A stretch of DNA of 64,000 nt, from NCBI RefSeq assembly GCF_034424155.1, contig NZ_CP139992.1:2868012-2932011 (forward strand), given 5' to 3'. A program made the translations under genes and the position numbers. The notes below the pieces were generated by a model, which did not search any database, was not told where the DNA came from, and saw only the letters and a list, made by a program, of their open reading frames with translations. Positions 56,846 to 64,000 of the stretch are shown in pieces; position 1 is the first letter of the stretch, and the number at the start of each line of letters is the position of its first letter. Source of the stretch: Hafnia alvei. Lineage in GTDB: Bacteria; Pseudomonadota; Gammaproteobacteria; Enterobacterales; Enterobacteriaceae.

Positions 56846-58090
56846 ATGCGTAAAACAGAACAACCAGACACGACGGCAGGAACAGCGTCAGGTATCCATA
56901 TTGCTATGATTTTGCTTGGGATTGCGGTCACTCCGGTACTGCTTTCATCATCCAGTCTAGGGAACCAACTTTCTCATACTAGCCTCATCACCGTAGTAGC
57001 AATTGGTGGACTCATCCTCACTCTTCTTGCCGCTATCACTATCTGCGTGGGAGAAAAGGCACGGTTGCCGACTTACGGGATTGTGAAATATGCCTTTGGT
57101 GAACGAGGGGCGGTGGCGATTAATATTTTGATGGCCATCAGCCTATTTGGCTGGATTGCCGTAACGGGTAACATGTTCGGCCATTCCGTGCATGATTTAT
57201 TCGCCCAGCACGGCGTGGAGTTACCCATCCCACTCTGGGTCGCACTCGGATGCATCATTTTTATCGCCTCGACTGCCTTTGGTTTTGCAGTATTAGGTAA
57301 GATTGCCCAGATTGCCGTGCCCGTTATCGCACTGGTACTCTGCTACATACTTTACGTCGCCACCCATGGGCAAGCTCCTGCTTTAGATGGCGTAAAGCAA
57401 ATGAGTATCGGCGTCGCGGTTTCAACCGTCGTCGGCACCATTATCGTACTGGTTGCTACACTGCCGGATTTTGGTAGTTTTGTGCATAACCGTAAACATG
57501 CACTCATCGCTGCGGGTATGACTTTTCTGGTGGCTTACCCTCTGTTGTATTGGGCTGGGGCAACACCGAGCGCACTCAGTGGGCAAAACTCTTTGTTGGG
57601 AGCCATGGCGGTCTTCGGGGCAATATTACCCGCTGCACTCCTGTTGATTTTCGCCTGTATTACTGGAAATGCAGGCAATATGTTTCAAGGCTCCTTAGTG
57701 GTATCCACATTGCTTCCTAATATTCCCAAGTGGCAAATTACTCTAGGCTTAGGGGTTTTAGCCGCTATCGTTGGCAGCATGGATATACTCACGTGGTTTA
57801 TTCCTTTCCTGCTGTTTCTCGGAATCGCAACCCCTCCGGTAGCGGGTATCTACATCGCTGACTTTTTTCTCTACCGCCAAAATGGCTATGATGAGAAGGT
57901 ATTAAGCCGAGAACCGCAAATTAAGTTCCAGACGTTCGCCGCATGGTTGTTAGGGTCTGCGATAGGATTTATGACGGTCAACGACGTTATAACACTCACC
58001 ACAATTCCTTCGATTGACTCTATACTGGTCGCCTGTTTAGGGTATTTCTGCTTAAGCCGGATGCAACATAAACAACGACTAGCCCAATAA
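56846..58090 (+). CDS. CodB-like permease (NCS1 family)
   Basis: Inner-membrane permease of 414 residues with about 12 hydrophobic segments, of the nucleobase-cation symporter 1 / cytosine permease type. KYAFGERGAVAINILMAISLFGWIAVTGNMFG and TLPDFGSFVHNRKHALIA resemble CodB. AAGGAA lies upstream of ATG. Likely imports the substrate of the cluster, a small ureido or heterocyclic nitrogen compound (inference). Confidence 0.88.
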   Translation: MRKTEQPDTTAGTASGIHIAMILLGIAVTPVLLSSSSLGNQLSHTSLITVVAIGGLILTLLAAITICVGEKARLPTYGIVKYAFGERGAVAINILMAISLFGWIAVTGNMFGHSVHDLFAQHGVELPIPLWVALGCIIFIASTAFGFAVLGKIAQIAVPVIALVLCYILYVATHGQAPALDGVKQMSIGVAVSTVVGTIIVLVATLPDFGSFVHNRKHALIAAGMTFLVAYPLLYWAGATPSALSGQNSLLGAMAVFGAILPAALLLIFACITGNAGNMFQGSLVVSTLLPNIPKWQITLGLGVLAAIVGSMDILTWFIPFLLFLGIATPPVAGIYIADFFLYRQNGYDEKVLSREPQIKFQTFAAWLLGSAIGFMTVNDVITLTTIPSIDSILVACLGYFCLSRMQHKQRLAQ

Positions 58091-58107
58091 GCCACATGAT
58101 CTGAACT

Positions 58108-58134
58108 CCGGCATAATTCTCACCATTATGCCGG
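58108..58134 (+). other. Perfect hairpin between permease and LysR genes
   Basis: CCGGCATAAT and ATTATGCCGG, 10 bp with a 7-base loop. No T run follows, so it may be an operator or an RNA-processing hairpin rather than a terminator. Confidence 0.5.
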
Positions 58135-58184
58135 CCTGCATCTTGGATGGATGTTGGTTCTCAAAGGCAACGAAGGAGTTCATT

Positions 58185-59090
58185 ATGTTTATCTCAGACG
58201 AAAGTATTCGTATCGTTCATCTGGTCGCTAAATACAAAAGCATCACCACTGCCGCCGAACAGGTCAATAAGGTCCCCTCCGCCATTAGCTATACGGTGAG
58301 AAAGCTTGAGGAAAGCATTGGCGTCGCTCTATTTCTGCGCAAAGGGCGAAATATTGAATTAACATCGGCAGGTGAGTATTTCATTCAGCACAGTAAAACG
58401 CTTTTAAGCGATTTAGATGCGTTAAAGCGAAATACCACATTAATTCACAATGGCGTTGAACAAGAGTTTGTTATAGCAGCGAATAACATTGTGCCACAAT
58501 CTGCGTTAGTTCAATTTATCAACGCTTTTGAGCGCGCTTTCCCTTCGACTCGGCTTACCCTAAATATTGAAGTTTATAACGGTTGCTGGGATGCACTTTA
58601 CAGAAAACATGCCGACTTAGTGATTGGTGCGCCACATAACCCGCCCAGCACTGAAGGGATCAAAAGCGAATCGTTGGGCGTACTAGAGTGGGACTTTGTG
58701 GTTGGCCCGCAGCATCCTTTAGCGACGTTGATAAAACCACTAACGAATACCGAGCTAAGGAAATATCCAGCCGTATGCATTCGCGACACGGCGGTGAACT
58801 TCTCCCATCAGCAGGCTTGGTTGCTCGAAGGGCAAAAGCCGCTTTATGTTCCTGACTTTGCTATCGCCGTGGCATTAATTCAGCAAAATACCGGTATTGG
58901 ATATGTTCCCCATCATCTTGCCTCTCCTTTACTCAACGACGGCACTCTGGTGAAAAAGTCGATGCTAGAGCACAAACACGCTACTCAGCTATTTATGGCC
59001 GTTCGTTCAGAAGGTATGGGGAAAGTGTGCCAATGGTGTTTAGACTATTTATCCGAGCCCGCAATGAAAAACCAAATCTGTGGGAAATAA
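58185..59090 (+). CDS. LysR-type regulator of the carbamoyl-compound cluster
   Basis: A 301-residue LysR regulator from ATG 58185 (GAAGGAG upstream; a longer frame lacks this). Helix-turn-helix about residues 18-37 (SITTAAEQVNKVPSAISYTV), then the effector domain. It lies co-directional at the end of the cluster, 94 bases after the permease, and probably controls it. Confidence 0.88.
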   Translation: MFISDESIRIVHLVAKYKSITTAAEQVNKVPSAISYTVRKLEESIGVALFLRKGRNIELTSAGEYFIQHSKTLLSDLDALKRNTTLIHNGVEQEFVIAANNIVPQSALVQFINAFERAFPSTRLTLNIEVYNGCWDALYRKHADLVIGAPHNPPSTEGIKSESLGVLEWDFVVGPQHPLATLIKPLTNTELRKYPAVCIRDTAVNFSHQQAWLLEGQKPLYVPDFAIAVALIQQNTGIGYVPHHLASPLLNDGTLVKKSMLEHKHATQLFMAVRSEGMGKVCQWCLDYLSEPAMKNQICGK

Positions 59091-59094
59091 ATGC

Positions 59095-59120
59095 AAAAGG
59101 CCGGTAAATACCGGCCTTGA
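59095..59120. terminator. Bidirectional terminator between LysR gene and hybE
   Basis: AAGGCCGGT and ACCGGCCTT form a 9-bp stem with an AAAT loop between convergent genes. The flanking A/T runs are short. Confidence 0.65.
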
Positions 59121-59136
59121 ATAAGATTATTGACGC

Positions 59137-59640
59137 TTACCTTTTGCGCAAAAATAGCTCTCGTCGAGAAACGCTCACTGGTGTAGCTTCATCCTGCACC
59201 GGCAACGACAGCAACATCTTCAACGTATCCGCCACTAACGCCTTGCCTTCATCTGCGCTGATATGCGGTTCAATCGGCGACATCAATGAGCAGGACAATA
59301 GCTGACCGGTTTTAGGTAATTCACCGACCATAAACGTCATGTCACCGCGCGGCAGGGAAAGCGCAATTCGCTCACCGAGTTTACGCAAAGACCAAACCTG
59401 ATCCGGCCCCGGCAAAATCACCACGCTTAGCATCCACGGCGTTAATACCGTGCCGAGCCACTGCCCTTCATGCTGCTGCATCTCAACCACGATCGGCATT
59501 TCGGCACGATAGAACGGCAGCGTCGCCATCTCTTCCTGCGCAATCTGTTGGTACTGTTCTATCAAAAGATCGGCAGGATTTTGCTCAAAACCCCAAAATT
59601 CATCAGCACCGATAGCGGTCAAATCATGTTCAGAAGGCAT
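59137..59640 (-). CDS. hybE: Hydrogenase-2 assembly chaperone
   Basis: Chaperone linked to Tat export of the hydrogenase-2 small subunit. It has 167 residues (E. coli HybE 162). MPIVVEMQQHEGQWLGTVLTPWMLSVVILPGP and FMVGELPKTGQLLSCSLMSP are characteristic. AGGAG precedes ATG; the start overlaps hybD by 11 bases. Confidence 0.95.
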   Translation of the reverse strand: MPSEHDLTAIGADEFWGFEQNPADLLIEQYQQIAQEEMATLPFYRAEMPIVVEMQQHEGQWLGTVLTPWMLSVVILPGPDQVWSLRKLGERIALSLPRGDMTFMVGELPKTGQLLSCSLMSPIEPHISADEGKALVADTLKMLLSLPVQDEATPVSVSRRELFLRKR

Positions 59641-60124
59641 GTACCGCTCCTTTATGCTCTATTTGGCAACCATCGTTACGCAGAAGCTGGACAATACGAT
59701 CCATGGCTACAGGGATCGCCGCCTCAATCGCCGACGTCAGACCAATATGCGGCTCCAGAGACTCTGGCACCACGCCCACCAGCGTTAAGCGCTGTGGAAA
59801 CTCATCGGTGAGATGCAACGCAGAAAGCACGTCGCACAGCCCAAGTTGATGTGGTGAAATTTTCCGGCTAAAAAATGCCGGAACTTCGTCGTCACACAGC
59901 GTAATGACGCTGCCGGGTGCGCTATCGCTGAGGACCGCATCGGCCACAATCAGATGATCGCGGCTAGCCATGTACTCCATCAGCTCCATGCCCGCGGTTC
60001 CGCCGTCCATCAGCTCAACGCCTTCAGGAAAACGGAAATCGCGTTCTAGGCGCTCAATGATGCGCACGCCAACCGCCTCATCGCTGAGCAATAGGTTGCC
60101 AATACCTAAGATCAGCGTATTCAT
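59630..60124 (-). CDS. hybD: Hydrogenase-2 maturation endopeptidase
   Basis: Nickel-dependent protease removing the C-terminal extension of HybC. It has 164 residues from ATG 60124, which overlaps the hybC stop (TGATG), the same length as in E. coli. Nickel-sensing residues Glu16 (SDEAVG), Asp62 (VADAV) and His92 (SPHQLGL) are present. Confidence 0.96.
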   Translation of the reverse strand: MNTLILGIGNLLLSDEAVGVRIIERLERDFRFPEGVELMDGGTAGMELMEYMASRDHLIVADAVLSDSAPGSVITLCDDEVPAFFSRKISPHQLGLCDVLSALHLTDEFPQRLTLVGVVPESLEPHIGLTSAIEAAIPVAMDRIVQLLRNDGCQIEHKGAVHAF

Positions 60125-61827
60125 CACAGCACCTTAACCTTGGTCACTTCGCCGCCGCGCGTGTCCACCACGTGCACCGCACAAGACATGCATGGGTCAA
60201 AGGAGTGCACGGTGCGCACCACTTCCAACGGTTTTTCGATATCTTCGATAGGCGTGCCGATGAGCGCTTGCTCATACGGGCCCGGCTCGTCGTTGGTGTT
60301 ACGCGGGCCAGAGTTCCATGTGGAAGGCACAACCGCCTGATAGTTTTCGATCTTGCCGCCTTTAATTACGATCCAATGCGAAAGCATGCCGCGCGGCGCT
60401 TCTTCAAAACCGACGCCGCGATACTCTTTATCTTCCAAAATTTCAGGCTTGATAAAGGCAACGTGATCGCCTTTGCCGATGTTGTCGATCAGCGCCTGCC
60501 ACTGTTGCAGCAGGGTATCTTTCAGTACACAGCAGCGCACCGCACGACCAATAATGCGTCCCATGGTGGAATGCAACTGCTCGGTTTGTAATGCTTTGCC
60601 ATTCAGCGTTTTATACAGACCGTTCACTTCATTGAAGTGTTTCACCGTATCAGGATGCTTAGCCGCCAGTTTCACCAGCAGATCGGCCAGCGGGCCGACT
60701 TCTACCACTTTGCCGTAGAAGGTTGGGGATTTCACCCATGAGTACTTACCCTCATCCTGCCAGCCGGTGTAGTTCGGTTCGGTTTTACCTTCCCACGGCT
60801 TTAAGATTGCATCGTCTTTATACCAAGAGTGTTTGCAGCTTTCGGCAATACCGTCGATCAACCATTCATCCTGATGGCTGGTGATTGGGCGATAGTTAGC
60901 CATATCACCATTTTCAATGTAGCCGCCCGGCAGCAGGAAGCTACCGCCTTTGGCATCGGTTGGCAGCTCTGGCACGCTCAGATAGTGCTTCGCACCTTCG
61001 CCCAATGACAGCCATTCTGGGTAGTTTGCCGCAATAATTGCCGCATCCACTTTGTAAACCTGCTCAATGAACTCACCCAGACGTTCAATAAACATCTTCA
61101 CATACATCAAACGTTCCAGATTCAGCACGCTTGGCGCATCCAGATTGATTGGGTTAGCCACGCCACCCACGGCCAAGTTTTGGATATGTGGGGATTTACC
61201 GCCTAAAATCGCCACTACGCGGTTTGCATCACGTTGGCATTCAAGCGCCTGCAGGTAGTGGGCAACCGCAATCAGGTTTACTTCTGGCGACAATTTCATC
61301 GCCTTGTGGCCCCAATAGCCGTTGGCAAAAATACCCAACTGGCCGCTGGCCACCAAGTCGCGGATTTTCTGCTGTACCTTGGTGAACTCTTCCGAACTAT
61401 TCAGCGACCACGTTGAGACACCTTTCAGCATGGCTTCGCATTTTTTAGGATCGGCGTTCAGCGCAGAGGTGATGTCCACCCAGTCCAGCGCCGACAGCTG
61501 GTAAAAATGCACAATGTGGTCATGGATGCTATGGGCTGCCACGATCAGATTACGGATATGCTGCGCGTTCACCGGCACTTCAGCGCCGATCGCATTTTCC
61601 ACCGCACGCACTGAAGCAATGGCGTGGATGGTGGTACATACGCCACAAATGCGCTGAACAATCATCCACGCATCGCGCGGGTCGTTGCCTTTGACAATCT
61701 CTTCCATCCCGCGCCACATGGTGCCGGATGACCAAGCCTTGGTGACTTTGCCGTTTTCAATTTCGCAGTCAATGCGTAGATGGCCCTCGATACGGGTGAT
61801 CGGGTCGATAGTGATACGTTGGCTCAT
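60124..61827 (-). CDS. hybC: Hydrogenase-2 large subunit, NiFe
   Basis: Catalytic subunit of uptake hydrogenase-2, periplasm-facing, 567 residues. Nickel ligands are Cys61 and Cys64 (RICGVCTTIHA) and Cys546 and Cys549 (DPCMSCAVH). The 15-residue extension after His552 (VVDTRGGEVTKVKVL) is the HybD cleavage product. ATG overlaps hybB by 4 bases. Confidence 0.98.
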   Translation of the reverse strand: MSQRITIDPITRIEGHLRIDCEIENGKVTKAWSSGTMWRGMEEIVKGNDPRDAWMIVQRICGVCTTIHAIASVRAVENAIGAEVPVNAQHIRNLIVAAHSIHDHIVHFYQLSALDWVDITSALNADPKKCEAMLKGVSTWSLNSSEEFTKVQQKIRDLVASGQLGIFANGYWGHKAMKLSPEVNLIAVAHYLQALECQRDANRVVAILGGKSPHIQNLAVGGVANPINLDAPSVLNLERLMYVKMFIERLGEFIEQVYKVDAAIIAANYPEWLSLGEGAKHYLSVPELPTDAKGGSFLLPGGYIENGDMANYRPITSHQDEWLIDGIAESCKHSWYKDDAILKPWEGKTEPNYTGWQDEGKYSWVKSPTFYGKVVEVGPLADLLVKLAAKHPDTVKHFNEVNGLYKTLNGKALQTEQLHSTMGRIIGRAVRCCVLKDTLLQQWQALIDNIGKGDHVAFIKPEILEDKEYRGVGFEEAPRGMLSHWIVIKGGKIENYQAVVPSTWNSGPRNTNDEPGPYEQALIGTPIEDIEKPLEVVRTVHSFDPCMSCAVHVVDTRGGEVTKVKVL

Positions 61828-63011
61828 ACTTTAGCTTTCCCTCGGGCCTGATAATCTTTATGTACACGTTCAAGCGATGGCAACACCGGTAAAATCCGGA
61901 TTAGCAACAAATAGGCACAGACTTCAATCGCCACAAAGCCGACTGAAATCAGAAGTTCTTCTGACGTTGGGAAATAGTGGTAACCATTGCCCGGATTGAA
62001 CGCCAGCAGTGAGTAGTTCATACGCCACAGCGCAGCACCCAGCAGCATACTTAGCGCGCCAAGGAACAGCATGCGCGAATCGCGGCGGAATCTGTCCCAA
62101 TGGAATACCAGCAGCGGGAAGAGCATCAGCCCAATTTCGCACCAGAATGAAATGGAGTAGCGATTCCACTGTGAGAGGTACTCTGACTTATCTCGCAGCA
62201 CAATTTCCGCGAAGCGCAGCGCAACGAACAGGATCAGGAAAATATCGATAACCTGCGTCAGTCGATAGAACAGCGGCTTTTCATTCGGGCCTTTACCTGC
62301 TAACCCTGCCTGTACCAGCGAGCCTTCAAACACCACAATGGAGAAGCCCATAATGAATGCCGTCAGCAATGAGAACACCGGCAGCAGCTCGTAGCTTTGC
62401 CACAGCGGATGAATTTTATTCCCCGCAGCAATCATCAACGATCCCATTGAAGATTGGTGCATGGTTGGCAGCAGCGCGCCGAGTGCCAGAATGAAGAACA
62501 TGATTTTATTCAGCCACTTCATTGGCACTTTCCAGCCAAATTTCTCCAGTACGACAGGCGCAAACTCCAGCGCCATCACGCCGATATACACCGTCATACA
62601 TACCGCGGTTTCAAACAGCACCGACGAGGTATTAAAGTGTCCTGGCAGATAGAAATAAGGCAGGTTCCAGTAACGGCCCACGTCAATGGTGATTGATAAT
62701 CCCCCTAACGAATAACCGAACAGGCTCGCCAACAGCGCGGGACGCACCAGCGGGTGATATTCACCTCGGTTGAAAACGTATACCGCCCACGCAAGCGCCC
62801 AACCACCACAGGCAAAACCTGTGCCGATGAGCAGGTCGAATGAAATCCACAGTCCCCATGGATAACCTCCGTTCAGATCGGCAACGGAGCCAATCCCGAA
62901 GATCAAACGTTTGAGGATGAAAATGCCGCATAGCACCACGAAGGGCGCCATCACCATTACCGGCCAGCTAACAAGGCGACCACCTAACGGACTGGCTTTA
63001 TGTTCACTCAT
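61824..63011 (-). CDS. hybB: Hydrogenase-2 integral membrane subunit
   Basis: NrfD/PsrC-type membrane protein passing electrons between HybA and the quinone pool. It has 395 residues from ATG 63011 (GGAG upstream); in-frame Met codons up to 63029 are within hybA. About ten membrane segments. [43 protein letters not shown] is strongly conserved. Overlaps hybA by 8 bases. Confidence 0.96.
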   Translation of the reverse strand: MSEHKASPLGGRLVSWPVMVMAPFVVLCGIFILKRLIFGIGSVADLNGGYPWGLWISFDLLIGTGFACGGWALAWAVYVFNRGEYHPLVRPALLASLFGYSLGGLSITIDVGRYWNLPYFYLPGHFNTSSVLFETAVCMTVYIGVMALEFAPVVLEKFGWKVPMKWLNKIMFFILALGALLPTMHQSSMGSLMIAAGNKIHPLWQSYELLPVFSLLTAFIMGFSIVVFEGSLVQAGLAGKGPNEKPLFYRLTQVIDIFLILFVALRFAEIVLRDKSEYLSQWNRYSISFWCEIGLMLFPLLVFHWDRFRRDSRMLFLGALSMLLGAALWRMNYSLLAFNPGNGYHYFPTSEELLISVGFVAIEVCAYLLLIRILPVLPSLERVHKDYQARGKAKV

Positions 63012-63987
63012 GATCATCATCTCCATCATGGTGGTTTTTGGTGTTACGACGGATCATGACCGACAGACCTGTCAGAACCACCAGCGGCAAGATCATGCCT
63101 TTATAAACGGTATGCTGAATGTGCTCAGAGCGTGCGCCAGTTGAGAGTTCAGCCAGTTTCGGCATGCCTAGATTTTCATACGGCACCCCCGCCAGCACTA
63201 TCACCTGCGTTCCACCGCCCTCTTTTTCGCCGTAGACATAAGGCTGATACTTGGCAAGCGGATGCAGATAGTTATCACCACCGTTCAGGGTTTGGCGCGG
63301 ATAGGCATATTCGGCCCCAGGTTTTGCCGCCAGACGCTTTTTAGCCTCAGCCAACAGCTCGTCACGCGTGCCAAAGATAACCGCGCCGGTTGGGCAAACT
63401 TCTACACAGCCTGGCAGTTGGCCTTTGGTAATACGCTCAAGCCCTTTCTGATCGCACAGCTGGCACTTATGAATCTCACCAAACGGGTTGTGATAATCAT
63501 ATTTTGGAATATCGAACGGACATCCCACCATGCAGTAACGACAGCCCGTACAAACGTCAGGGTCGTAATGCACGATGCCGGTTTTGGGATCTTTTTTCAG
63601 CGCCTGTACTGGGCATACCGAAACACAGTTAGGGTCGACGCAGTGCATGCACTGTTTTTTGATATAGGCGTAGCCGTTTTCGACCTGATCTTTATTAACG
63701 CCGCTGCCGTCTTGCCACACCTGAATAATGTTGTTGGTGTAAGGCGTTAATTTATCGTTGTTAGACCACGTTTGTGGCCCGTTAGGATTGATCTGGTTTT
63801 TGTTCAGCTTCTGACACTCAGCCACGCAGGCTTGGCAGCCTACGCACAGCGTTGAGTCATAGAGCATGCCAACCGCACCGGGGATCGGCGGTTTGTTTTC
63901 TACCGCTGCCTGCGCAGTGTTCGATGTCACCGTGCCTGCAGCCAACGCCCCCGCAGAGGCAAACTTAATAAAGTTTCTTCTATTCAC
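63004..63987 (-). CDS. hybA: Hydrogenase-2 ferredoxin-like subunit
   Basis: Periplasmic 4Fe-4S electron-transfer subunit, 327 residues. A Tat signal [12 protein letters not shown] opens the protein. Cluster motifs are [37 protein letters not shown] and CQLCDQ with CVEVCP. A hydrophobic helix near the C-terminus ([14 protein letters not shown]) anchors it. hybO would be expected just upstream, beyond the right edge. Confidence 0.97.
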   Translation of the reverse strand: MNRRNFIKFASAGALAAGTVTSNTAQAAVENKPPIPGAVGMLYDSTLCVGCQACVAECQKLNKNQINPNGPQTWSNNDKLTPYTNNIIQVWQDGSGVNKDQVENGYAYIKKQCMHCVDPNCVSVCPVQALKKDPKTGIVHYDPDVCTGCRYCMVGCPFDIPKYDYHNPFGEIHKCQLCDQKGLERITKGQLPGCVEVCPTGAVIFGTRDELLAEAKKRLAAKPGAEYAYPRQTLNGGDNYLHPLAKYQPYVYGEKEGGGTQVIVLAGVPYENLGMPKLAELSTGARSEHIQHTVYKGMILPLVVLTGLSVMIRRNTKNHHDGDDDHE

Positions 63988-64000
63988 GGTTATTCCCCCC

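Overview
The window reads as chromosomal DNA of a gammaproteobacterium of the order Enterobacterales. Most proteins look like close relatives of E. coli K-12 proteins (NrdB, MoaA, TyrP, MenB and HybC match known E. coli lengths and active-site positions). The gene set (clade-3 KatA catalase, type I-F CRISPR-Cas, no arn or glp genes between yfaE and yfaY) is not E. coli. Hafnia or a close relative is my best guess; this is inference, not proof.

Layout. 1-2.8 kb: 3' end of nrdA, then nrdB and yfaE (class Ia ribonucleotide reductase and its ferredoxin). 3.1-8.2 kb: five-gene peptide/nickel-type ABC importer. 8.3-9.7 kb (minus): ybhL and a flavodoxin-like gene. 10.0-10.8 kb: a small Cys/His amidase-like protein followed, with overlapping stop and start, by a small lipoprotein, which looks like a toxin and immunity pair. 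11.4-19.5 kb (minus): a complete type I-F Cas set (cas6f, csy3, csy2, csy1, cas3 with fused Cas2, cas1). 19.65-21.54 kb: a CRISPR array of 32 repeats and 31 spacers, read on the minus strand. 21.7-23.9 kb (minus): moaE, moaD, moaC, moaA without moaB, behind a Moco-riboswitch-like leader with ModE- and FNR-like sites. 24.3-29.7 kb: yvcK/ybhK, yfaY, tyrP with TyrR boxes, a second-type trpS behind a Trp-Trp leader peptide and attenuator, and yfaZ. 30.1-31.5 kb: katA. 31.6-37.7 kb (minus): chaperone-usher fimbriae with a duplicated major pilin. 37.9-45.3 kb (minus): menE, menC, menB, menH, menD, menF. 45.4-47.7 kb: ycdZ and a C69 dipeptidase. 47.8-50.4 kb: LysR regulator divergent from a UbiD-family decarboxylase. 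50.8-59.1 kb: a carbamoyl-compound catabolic cluster (biuret-hydrolase-like enzyme, FdrA/DUF1116/DUF2877 transcarbamylase subunits, carbamate kinase, stand-alone allophanate-hydrolase C-domain, CodB-like permease, LysR). Two of its genes are broken here. 59.1-64 kb (minus): hydrogenase-2 genes hybE, D, C, B, A, with hybO presumably beyond the edge.

In E. coli ybhK, moaA-E and ybhL are contiguous. Here the CRISPR-Cas locus, the toxin-like pair and the flavodoxin gene sit between moaE and ybhL. The whole block also lies between yfaE and yfaY, so it is an accessory insertion site inside an otherwise conserved backbone.

The observations I rate highest are the textbook Trp attenuator before the extra trpS, a CRISPR spacer that itself looks like an intrinsic terminator in the transcribed orientation, the carbamoyl-compound cluster with its two lesions, the effector/immunity-like pair, and the pilin duplication that left a fossil of the usher 5' end. 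I saw no tRNA, rRNA, insertion sequence or prophage in the window.
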